From Desulfuromonas sp. (GTDB taxonomy: Bacteria > Desulfobacterota > Desulfuromonadia > Desulfuromonadales > UBA2294), in the NCBI GenBank assembly GCA_002868925.1, contig PKTZ01000208.1, positions 1-48,138 of the forward strand: a stretch of DNA of 48,138 nucleotides, given 5' to 3'. A program made the position numbers and the translations under genes. A model generated the notes under the pieces. That model had not been told where the DNA came from. It ran no database searches and was given only the letters and a program-made list of their open reading frames with translations. The number at the start of each line of letters is the position of its first letter. The first letter of the stretch is position 1. Shown here piece by piece: positions 22,637-29,383 of the stretch.

Positions 22637-22852
22637 TCAGATCATCGGCCCGATTTTGGTGTGTCTCATCTCCTCGCATTCCCGGAAATCCCAGCAACGG
22701 GTCTCTTTGCCTGGGGTTTCAACAACCAGGTGTCCCGAAGAGAGGATACATTCCTTGACGATCCCTTCTTCAGCCGAAGACGGATGGGTCACGAAGGCAT
22801 CCCGCCCACCTTCGGCTTCAAGACAGACATGCGTAAACCGATCCCTGTTCAT
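22637..22852 (-). CDS. Small Cys-containing protein of unknown function
   Basis: Not recognised. ATG 22852 is preceded by AAAGGAG with a 7-base gap, the best start in the area, giving 71 residues. There are four cysteines: HVCLEAEGG, VKECIL, and the close pair TRCWDFREC. The last resembles the first half of CW-type Cys motifs. The product is soluble. It lies on the opposite strand between two related histidine kinases, with about 216 bases between its start and the next kinase. Confidence 0.55.
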   Translation of the reverse strand: MNRDRFTHVCLEAEGGRDAFVTHPSSAEEGIVKECILSSGHLVVETPGKETRCWDFRECEEMRHTKIGPMI

Positions 22853-23068
22853 ATCGCGCTCCTTTCTATGACTAATTTTATCCTCTTTCATGTTAACACA
22901 GCCTGTATTACAAAAGGGAGAGGGGCACTTCTCGAACGGACTTGACTTTCCCCCATTAAAAAGTAACCTCAAAGAGAACCCATTGTAATCACACGCGTTC
23001 TGTCAAGTTGTCCGTTACGGACAGACCGCCCGCCGATTCACTGAGCAGCGACACGCAGGAGTTCGAGT

Positions 23069-25987
23069 TTGGCTGAACCGAAAAGTCTGAAGCCGGTCTT
23101 CTCCGAGCAGAGATCCAGCAAGGCGAAAAACTACCGAATCGCCGCCTATTTGCTATTTATCACGGGAGTCATATTCTCCCTGAGCATCTGGAATCTGACC
23201 CGACAGGAGTTGAAAAAAGCAGAGCAAACCCGGCTTCAACACAATGCCGAAATGGTCCGGGTGATGATCGAGGAGCATCTGGACGATCACATTGCCGTCT
23301 TGCACGGCATGCGGGCCTTTATCGATTCGAGTGAACAGGTTACGCGCGACGAATGGCGCCGTTATATCCATGAACTCCAGATGGGACGCCAGTTCCACGG
23401 AGTACACGCCTATTCCTTTGTTCGATATCTTCCCCGCCAGAAAATCGATTCCTACCTCGCCCGCATTCGGGAAAATGATCTGCCCGATTTCACGATCGAA
23501 ACTTCCGGCGATCAGCCCCACCTCGCCGTGGTCGAATATATCGAACCGTTCCTTCACAACCGAAGTGCTCTCGGTAAAGACCTGGCACAGAACGCGGTCA
23601 AGAATCAGGCGATGATCAATGCCGTCGAGTATAACCGGGCCACCCTGAGCGGACTGACCACCCATTCCTATGACGAAAAAGAAAGGCCCGGCTTTGCGCT
23701 GCTGCTGCCGGTTTACGCTGTTGGCAAACCGCTCGGGACCGTCGCCGAACGCTGGCAGGCGCTTATCGGATGGGTCGGGAACCCGATCGACATCGACACC
23801 CTGCTCTCGCAGATCGCTACAAGCTTCAAATTCCCGATCGATATCGAAATCTTCGACGGTGACCCGGATTCGGCCGAGCACCTGATCTACGACGACGATG
23901 GCCAACTCCGGACCAGTCTCGATGCCTCACCGGACCTGGTACCGAAAAGTGGTCACTTCAGGTTGATCGAGATCGATATTGCCGGACGGACCTGGTACCT
24001 GAATGTTATCTCTCTTCCCGCTGACAATTCCCTGATCGGGGGCGCCATGCCGATGACGCTTCTTATCTTCGGTCTCCTGCTCAGCCTTGCCGCAGCCATG
24101 CTGGTCGCCTCGTACGGCCGCCCTCTCGAAAAAGCCCAGGTTCTCGCCGAGAAGATGACGGTCGACCTGCGTGAAAACGAGGAGCGACTGCAGAGCATGT
24201 TTCGCGATCATGACGCGGTCATGCTCCTGATCTCGCCGGAGAGCCGACGCATCATCGATGCCAATGAAGCCGCTAGCCGTTTCTACGGCTACCATCTTGA
24301 TGCGCTGCGCGGCATGGCGATCGACAATATTCAAGTTTCGGACGACACCACCGGGATCCCTCTATCGAACGGTTCCGATTCCGGCAAGGAGATCAAACAT
24401 CGCCTCGCCTCCGGTGAAACCCGGGACGTCGAGGTTCACTCTTCAACCATTAAAATCAAAGAAGAGACTGTCCTCTTTTCGGTTATTCATGATGTCACCC
24501 CGAAGAAAATCTCCCGCCAAGCCCTGGCCGACAGTGAGAAATCTTATCGTTTGCTGTTCGACGAGGCTGCCCACGGTGCCGCCGTCGCCGATGTTGAAAC
24601 CGGGATTATTCTCGCCTGCAATCTCAAATTGGCCCAAATGCTCGGCCGCAACGTCGAAGAGATTGTCGGGCAGCACCAAAGCTTCCTGCATCCGATCGAC
24701 GAAGGGAACGAAACGGAGAGTTTTCAAACGCATCGTGACGAAAATCCGGGGCAGTTGATTCCCGATCAACTTTTGACTAAAAGCGGAGAGTTGATCGATG
24801 TCGAGATCAAAACCAACCGGATAATTTTCAACGACCGCCAAGCCTTGAATGGATATTTTTACGATATCACCGACCGCAAACGGGCCGAAAAGTCACTGCG
24901 TGAGAGCGAAACCATGTTCCGCCAGGTCTTCGAGATGAACCCCGACCCGGTTATCCTCACCCGGATGGCGGACAAAGAGATCCTGAACGTTAACAAGGCC
25001 TTCGAGAACATCACCCGGATCAGTAAGTTTGAAGCGCTCGGCAACAACTTTGACCAACTCGACCTCTGGGCCGACAATAATCGCCGCAGCAGCTTCTGGA
25101 AGCAGTTGGACCGGGACCACGAAATCAACTCTTTCGAGGCCGAGTTCAAGCTGCCCGGCAATCACCTCAAAACGGGCCTCTTTTCGGCGCGCCTGTTTGA
25201 AATTCAGGAAGAGCCCTCGGTTATGATTTCCATCCGCGACATAACGACCGAAAAAAAAGCCGAGCAGGGCATGCTCGAAATGGATCAGATGAAGAACGAA
25301 TTCATCTCGACCGCTGCCCACGAACTGAGAACGCCGTTGAGCGCCATCATGGGCTTTACCGAACTGCTCTACTCGACCGACCAGTTCGGGCAATTCAGCC
25401 CGGAGCAGGTCCAGGAATTTCTCAAGGAGATCTACGGACGGGGCGAAGCGCTGTCCCGTATTATCGACGACCTGCTCGATATCAGCCGCATCGAAAGTGG
25501 CAGGTCGATCACGCTCAACCTGCACTCAACCGACTTTGTCGAGGTCCTGAAAAAAGCCGCCGATTTCTTCCGCCTGCACGATAAAGGGCACAGCTATCGA
25601 CTCGAAATTCCGGAGCATTCGGATTCACAAAAGGTCCGGATCGACCACCAGCGGATCAACCAGGTACTCGAAAACCTGCTCAGCAACGCAGCCAAGTATT
25701 CGCCGGAGGAGACCGACGTTACAATCAGGGCTTTTGCGGATGAGGGGAAATGGCAGGTCGAGGTCGAGGACCGGGGGATCGGCATGAGTCCGGAAGAGAT
25801 TGAGCGGGTTTTCGACAAGTTCTACCGGGTGAACGCTTCAAACACCTCCATTGGCGGCCTCGGCATTGGCATGTATATCGCCAGGCAGATCATAGATTCG
25901 CATGGCGGTAATATCTGGATCGAAAGCGAACCGGGTAGCGGAACAAAAGTCTGCTTCACCATCCCCTTCTCATCACCCAACATATAG
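23069..25987 (+). CDS. CHASE-PAS-PAS-PAS histidine kinase
   Basis: A 972-residue membrane sensor. TTG 23069 is the start, with AGGAG 7 bases upstream. TM1 (about 23-43) and TM2 (about 327-348) bracket a periplasmic CHASE domain, recognised from VLHGMRAFIDSSEQVTRDEW, GVHAYSFVRYLPR and LLLPVYAVG. Three PAS modules follow (about 372-480, 490-605, 612-730), then the kinase core with His751 (AAHELRTPLS) and a complete HATPase (NQVLENLLSNAAKYS, VEDRGIGM, GGLGIGM). CHASE domains sense small extracellular molecules. From PAS3 onward it closely parallels the kinase at 20725-22575. No response regulator is adjacent. Confidence 0.93.
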   Translation: MAEPKSLKPVFSEQRSSKAKNYRIAAYLLFITGVIFSLSIWNLTRQELKKAEQTRLQHNAEMVRVMIEEHLDDHIAVLHGMRAFIDSSEQVTRDEWRRYIHELQMGRQFHGVHAYSFVRYLPRQKIDSYLARIRENDLPDFTIETSGDQPHLAVVEYIEPFLHNRSALGKDLAQNAVKNQAMINAVEYNRATLSGLTTHSYDEKERPGFALLLPVYAVGKPLGTVAERWQALIGWVGNPIDIDTLLSQIATSFKFPIDIEIFDGDPDSAEHLIYDDDGQLRTSLDASPDLVPKSGHFRLIEIDIAGRTWYLNVISLPADNSLIGGAMPMTLLIFGLLLSLAAAMLVASYGRPLEKAQVLAEKMTVDLRENEERLQSMFRDHDAVMLLISPESRRIIDANEAASRFYGYHLDALRGMAIDNIQVSDDTTGIPLSNGSDSGKEIKHRLASGETRDVEVHSSTIKIKEETVLFSVIHDVTPKKISRQALADSEKSYRLLFDEAAHGAAVADVETGIILACNLKLAQMLGRNVEEIVGQHQSFLHPIDEGNETESFQTHRDENPGQLIPDQLLTKSGELIDVEIKTNRIIFNDRQALNGYFYDITDRKRAEKSLRESETMFRQVFEMNPDPVILTRMADKEILNVNKAFENITRISKFEALGNNFDQLDLWADNNRRSSFWKQLDRDHEINSFEAEFKLPGNHLKTGLFSARLFEIQEEPSVMISIRDITTEKKAEQGMLEMDQMKNEFISTAAHELRTPLSAIMGFTELLYSTDQFGQFSPEQVQEFLKEIYGRGEALSRIIDDLLDISRIESGRSITLNLHSTDFVEVLKKAADFFRLHDKGHSYRLEIPEHSDSQKVRIDHQRINQVLENLLSNAAKYSPEETDVTIRAFADEGKWQVEVEDRGIGMSPEEIERVFDKFYRVNASNTSIGGLGIGMYIARQIIDSHGGNIWIESEPGSGTKVCFTIPFSSPNI

Positions 25988-26008
25988 TCCGGAAGAACAG
26001 GTTATCGC

Positions 26009-27037
26009 TCATTTGAGCTGCGGCCAGAAATCGTCCTGCCCGAGATCGGATGCGAACTCCGAGATGACCAACTCGGCATCCGGGTCCCCTTCGAGGATTG
26101 CGACATGAAACAGGGCGTCACCCTGGTAGACGAGCGGCAGCTGTAAACGGCCGACGATCAATCCGGTCACCGGCGACCGAACCGTATTCTCCATCTCGCC
26201 GAACGGGTCGGAAACAACCCCGAGGATATCTCCTTTGTCGACATGCCGACCGACCGCGGCCGACTTGATCAGCATGCCGCTGATCGGCGCACGCACCCAT
26301 TTCGAGGTGGCGGCCTTGAAGATCGGGTGCGAGGCGGCGGTCCTGCGGCTGGTCAACATTCCGATAGAACGCATCACGTTGACCACACCTCGCAGTCCGG
26401 TCCGAATCGAAAGTTCATCGAAGCGGAAAGCCTCACCCGCCTCGTAAAGAAGGATCGGAATGCCGAGGTCGGCTACAGCCTGGCGCAGAGAACCATCCCG
26501 CAGGTGGGAATCGATCATCACCGGCGCTGAGAAGGCTTCCGCCATCTCGGCCGTTGGCCTATCGTCGAGACAACCCCGCACCTGTGGCAGGTTGAAGCGG
26601 TGATTCGCCCCGGTGTGCAGATCGATGGCATGCGTACAATGATTGTAAACCTCTTTCAATAACAGATCAGCCAGCCGCGACGCGAGTGAGCCCTTGACCG
26701 ATCCGGGAAAGGATCGGTTGAGATCGCGCCGATCAGGCAGGTAGCGGCTGCGGTGGATAAATCCGAAGCTGTTGACCACCGGGATAACGATCAAGGTGCC
26801 GCGCAACCGGTCGATGTTGCGCCGCTTGAGTAGTCTGCGGATAATCTCGACGCCGTTAATTTCATCACCGTGCAGGGTCGAGGTCACGACCAGGCGCGGC
26901 CCCGGACGCCGGCCATGAATGACATGCACACCGAGGGTCATTTCGGTGTGGGTATAGAGCTTGGCCATCGGCAGGTCTATGGTCGCCCGCTTTCCCGGTT
27001 TGATCGTCACCCCACCGATGGTAATCGGATCCTGCAT
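26009..27037 (-). CDS. Succinylglutamate desuccinylase/aspartoacylase-like metallohydrolase
   Basis: M14-type zinc deacylase of the AstE/AspA superfamily (342 residues). Zinc ligands are visible in TLHGDEING (His..Glu) and in IDLHTGANHR (His); a Glu in LYEAGEAF fits the catalytic region. The C-terminal 90 residues (WVRAPISGMLIKSAAVGRHVDKGDILGVVSDPFG) form a lipoyl-like barrel. ATG 27037 follows GGAAGGG and lies 1 base after the rimK stop; an upstream ATG at 27115 would invade rimK. Being third in the protease-ligase-deacylase operon, it may remove or release acyl or amino-acid groups linked by the ligase. Substrate unknown. Confidence 0.88.
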   Translation of the reverse strand: MQDPITIGGVTIKPGKRATIDLPMAKLYTHTEMTLGVHVIHGRRPGPRLVVTSTLHGDEINGVEIIRRLLKRRNIDRLRGTLIVIPVVNSFGFIHRSRYLPDRRDLNRSFPGSVKGSLASRLADLLLKEVYNHCTHAIDLHTGANHRFNLPQVRGCLDDRPTAEMAEAFSAPVMIDSHLRDGSLRQAVADLGIPILLYEAGEAFRFDELSIRTGLRGVVNVMRSIGMLTSRRTAASHPIFKAATSKWVRAPISGMLIKSAAVGRHVDKGDILGVVSDPFGEMENTVRSPVTGLIVGRLQLPLVYQGDALFHVAILEGDPDAELVISEFASDLGQDDFWPQLK

Positions 27038-27038
27038 T

Positions 27039-27944
27039 TCAACCCTTCCCGCGGGTCCGGGTTTTGCCCGGCTTGGCCTGCTTCTCGATAAACTGGATGA
27101 TCTGACCGGCGACATCCTTGCCGGTCGCCGTTTCGATACCCTCGAGCCCCGGTGACGAGTTGACCTCCATCACCACCGGACCGTGGTTCGATCGCAGGAT
27201 ATCTACGCCGGCGACGTTGAGCCCCATAATCTTGGCTGAACGAACGGCGGTCGAGCGCTCCTCCGGCGTCAACCGGACAAGCGTTGCCTTGCCGCCACGA
27301 TGGAGATTGGAGCGGAACTCCCCATCCGCTCCCTGGCGCATCATCGCTGCCACCACCTTCTCGCCGATTACGAAGCAGCGCAGGTCGGCGCCGCCCGCCT
27401 CCTTGATAAACTCCTGAACCAACATCTGCGCTTTCAGGCCCCGGAACGCCTCAATAACGCTCTCGGCCGCCTTTTTGGTCTCGGCCAAAACGACCCCGAT
27501 GCCCTGGGTTCCCTCCAGCAGTTTGACCACCAGCGGCGTGCCCCCGACCTGGGAGATTAGGTCCTTGGTGTACTTGGTCGAGTGGGCGAACCCGGTTACC
27601 GGAAGACCGATCCCCTTGCGCGACAGAAGCTGCATGCTGCGCAGCTTGTCGCGCGAACGGCTGATTGCCACCGATTCGTTGATGCAATAGACATTCATCA
27701 TTTCGAACTGCCGGACAACGGCGGTGCCGAAAAAAGTAATCGAAGCTCCGATCCGCGGGATGATCGCATCGAACCCGGTCAACTCCTCGCCGCGATAATG
27801 AATGGTCGGCCGCTGCGAGGCGATGGTCATGTAACAGAGCAGAGGATCGATAATCTTGACCTCGTGACCACGTTCAACGATTGCTTCCGCCAGCCGACGT
27901 GTCGAATAAAGTTTTGAATTTCTCGACAGAATTCCAATCTTCAT
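27039..27944 (-). CDS. rimK: RimK-family alpha-L-glutamate ligase (ATP-grasp)
   Basis: ATP-grasp enzyme that in its best-known form adds glutamate residues to the C-terminus of ribosomal protein S6. The 301-residue chain has the N-terminal RimK domain ([28 protein letters not shown]), and the ATP-grasp signatures [34 protein letters not shown] and metal-binding [14 protein letters not shown]. The C-terminal Lys/Arg-rich tail (GKTRTRGKG) is unusual. Its start overlaps the upstream protease stop (TAATG) and the deacylase follows after 1 base. S6 as the substrate is inference. Confidence 0.93.
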   Translation of the reverse strand: MKIGILSRNSKLYSTRRLAEAIVERGHEVKIIDPLLCYMTIASQRPTIHYRGEELTGFDAIIPRIGASITFFGTAVVRQFEMMNVYCINESVAISRSRDKLRSMQLLSRKGIGLPVTGFAHSTKYTKDLISQVGGTPLVVKLLEGTQGIGVVLAETKKAAESVIEAFRGLKAQMLVQEFIKEAGGADLRCFVIGEKVVAAMMRQGADGEFRSNLHRGGKATLVRLTPEERSTAVRSAKIMGLNVAGVDILRSNHGPVVMEVNSSPGLEGIETATGKDVAGQIIQFIEKQAKPGKTRTRGKG

Positions 27945-28399
27945 TACAACTCCCTTTGTTTGTATGCGTGTTGCAGTTTCCGCCCGCCAATAAAAGATGC
28001 GCCGGCATCAACATCGAAACGGCCGCGTAATGCAGTCCGGCCGAGCAACATCCGGAATTTCATGGTATCCCGGTTGGTCAGGGTTAACTCTACCGGCCAG
28101 CGTTCCCCCATGAATTCGACCTCCGACTCGATCACAAAACGCATCTCGCGATGTCCGCCGGAGTCGGTTACCGGCCGTTCGTCCTTGATCTTTGCCGTGC
28201 AGACGATTTCGAAATCGGTTTTCTTCTGGATGGGGTGAATTCCGAAACGGACCATCCTGATCCCCTCCTCTTCGAACGGTTCGACAAAGTAGGCGTGCAG
28301 GGCCGAGGTTCTGGCACCGGTGTCGACCTTGGCCTTGATCGCCGGAATGCCGAGTTCCGGCAGCGACAACCATTCACGCCAACCGATCTTTTTATTCAT
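27944..28399 (-). CDS. RimB-like retropepsin-fold protease (ATP-dependent Zn protease family)
   Basis: A 151-residue protein of pfam05618, often annotated as RimK-associated ATP-dependent zinc protease and called RimB in pseudomonads. The aspartic-protease-like DTGA motif lies at Asp26 ([14 protein letters not shown]), and the family end motif [16 protein letters not shown] is present. It is co-transcribed with the RimK ligase and probably trims or edits what RimK adds. GGTGAGG precedes ATG 28399. A copy of a 17-base element lies 51-67 bases upstream. Confidence 0.85.
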   Translation of the reverse strand: MNKKIGWREWLSLPELGIPAIKAKVDTGARTSALHAYFVEPFEEEGIRMVRFGIHPIQKKTDFEIVCTAKIKDERPVTDSGGHREMRFVIESEVEFMGERWPVELTLTNRDTMKFRMLLGRTALRGRFDVDAGASFIGGRKLQHAYKQREL

Positions 28400-28449
28400 A
28401 AAACCTCACCCAAATAAATCACGACGGCACCAGCACCGTATTAGTAATT

Positions 28450-28466
28450 ATCGCAAAATAGCAAGT
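28450..28466 (-). promoter_or_regulatory. 17-base shared element, rimB-side copy
   Basis: On the minus strand, toward rimB, it reads ACTTGCTATTTTGCGAT, followed by a possible -10-like TAATAC. It matches 16 of 17 bases of the element at 28656-28672, which faces the riboswitch/cheY unit. A related interrupted version (TTGCC...ATTTTGCGG) lies at 28565-28587 between them. Confidence 0.5.
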
Positions 28467-28655
28467 CATAGCAATCATTTAAGCACATTCGGTTAAAATC
28501 ACGATCATAAAAAGCCGGTTTAACTGCCGGACAGCTGTTTTTAGCGTTGTTATTCATAGATGTATTGCCAAATAGCTAATTTTGCGGCTACCGGCCAGCT
28601 TTAGCAACACCTGATTCTCGATTGTTATGCTTGGCATTACCATCTATATTCAGCA

Positions 28656-28672
28656 ACTTGCCATTTTGCGAT
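28656..28672 (+). promoter_or_regulatory. 17-base shared element, riboswitch-side copy
   Basis: On the plus strand it reads ACTTGCCATTTTGCGAT, ending 19 bases before the -24 GG of the sigma-54-type promoter. It differs by one base from the rimB-side copy. It could be an activator or repressor site common to both divergent units. Confidence 0.5.
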
Positions 28673-28690
28673 CCATTCAAAATCGGCTAT

Positions 28691-28706
28691 TGGCATCTTT
28701 GATGCT
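28691..28706 (+). promoter_or_regulatory. Sigma-54-type promoter for the riboswitch/cheY unit
   Basis: TGGCATCTTTGATGCT shows the invariant GG (28692-28693) and GC (28704-28705) with exactly 10 bases between, plus T before GG, CA after it and TGCT at -12. Transcription would start near 28717, right at the 5' edge of the aptamer, which supports the assignment. Confidence 0.55.
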
Positions 28707-28716
28707 AATTTAAAAG

Positions 28717-28800
28717 ATCAAAACCGATAAAGGCAAAGCTGGAGCGATCCAGTGACGCAAAGCCACGGGCCTCACGCAGGCAGCCGGGCCGCCGAAGATA
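28717..28800 (+). promoter_or_regulatory. Cyclic di-GMP-I (GEMM-I) riboswitch aptamer
   Basis: The conserved GEMM-I core is complete: AGGCAAA (28731-28737), the P2 stem GCTGGA/TCCAGT closed by a GCGA (GNRA) tetraloop, the invariant GACGCAAAGCC (28754-28764), then GGGCCT...AGGCAGCCGGG and GCCGAA. Spacing from AAA to GACGC is identical to the Vibrio Vc2 aptamer. Aligned to Vc2, the ligand-specificity position 20 is G, which in this family goes with c-di-GMP; the cGAMP-sensing variants have A. It is followed 34 bases later by a terminator, so control is probably at transcription termination of the CheY-like gene. Confidence 0.9.
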
Positions 28801-28833
28801 AAGCGGATCACGCGATTCGCAATGATGTCAGTA

Positions 28834-28869
28834 ACGCCTCTCTTCGGCATGAAGGGAGGCGTTTTATTT
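28834..28869 (+). terminator. Riboswitch expression-platform terminator
   Basis: A 12-bp stem (ACGCCTCTCTTC with GAAGGGAGGCGT, one G-T pair) and 5-base loop GGCAT is followed by TTTTATTTA. It lies between the aptamer and the cheY start, 51 bases before ATG 28920. Confidence 0.85.
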
Positions 28870-28919
28870 ATCAGGGAGAAATAAATTTATTGCCTGTCCG
28901 ATGTGCTCAAGGAGGTCCC

Positions 28920-29288
28920 ATGTCAAAGTGTATTTTTATCGTTGACGATTCGACAACGGCCCGTATGGCCCTGAAGTCGAAACTGGAAGGGCATGGATAT
29001 GAAATCATCGAAGCGGTCGACGGGCTCGATGCCACCCGAAAATTGACCGGCCGGGAGGTCGACCTGCTGATTACCGACTATGACATGCCGAACATGAACG
29101 GTCTCGATCTGGCCAGAAGCGTCCGCCGGATGGAAGGGAAGAATTTTTTGCCGATCCTGATCATGACTTCGCACAAGGAAGACCGACTCAAGGACGACGC
29201 CAAAACCCTCGGTGTCGCCGGCTGGCTCGACAAGGCGGTCGATATGACCCGTCTGCCGAAGATGGTCAATCTTCTGATCGGTTCGTGA
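28920..29288 (+). CDS. CheY-like single-domain response regulator
   Basis: A 122-residue stand-alone receiver. The acidic pair is in FIVDDSTTA, the phospho-acceptor Asp in LLITDYDMPNMNG, the switch Thr in LIMTSHKED and the Lys in GWLDKAVD. With no output domain it must act by protein contact, for example on a motor or another kinase. The start is ATG 28920 with AAGGAGG 3-9 bases before it; an in-frame ATG at 28752 lies inside the riboswitch and is not used. Expression is predicted to be gated by c-di-GMP through the leader and by sigma-54. It is a candidate receiver for the orphan kinases nearby. Confidence 0.95.
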   Translation: MSKCIFIVDDSTTARMALKSKLEGHGYEIIEAVDGLDATRKLTGREVDLLITDYDMPNMNGLDLARSVRRMEGKNFLPILIMTSHKEDRLKDDAKTLGVAGWLDKAVDMTRLPKMVNLLIGS

Positions 29289-29331
29289 ACTGCGAACCGC
29301 GTTAAAACCATATCTTAAATCGAAAATAATA

Positions 29332-29355
29332 AAGGCGGGCCATTCGGCCCGCCTT
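29332..29355. terminator. Bidirectional terminator between cheY and the glutamate synthase operon
   Basis: A perfect 10-bp stem AAGGCGGGCC/GGCCCGCCTT with loop ATTC. The plus side is followed by CTTGTTTT and the minus side by TATTATTTT, so it can end both converging units. Confidence 0.85.
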
Positions 29356-29383
29356 CTTGTTTTGTTCAGCTGTTCTTTCCGGA

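Noticed and set aside
28630-28650. TTGGCATTACCATC as a second sigma-54 promoter
   Set aside because: There is no GC at the required distance of 10 bases after GG.
28717-28800. cGAMP-type (GEMM-Ib) riboswitch
   Set aside because: When aligned to the Vc2 aptamer with identical spacing, position 20 is G, while the cGAMP-sensing variants carry A. The choice rests on my manual alignment only.
28752-28919. An N-terminal extension of the CheY-like protein starting at ATG 28752
   Set aside because: This frame crosses the riboswitch core and the terminator hairpin. The receiver domain starts at 28920, which has AAGGAGG in place.
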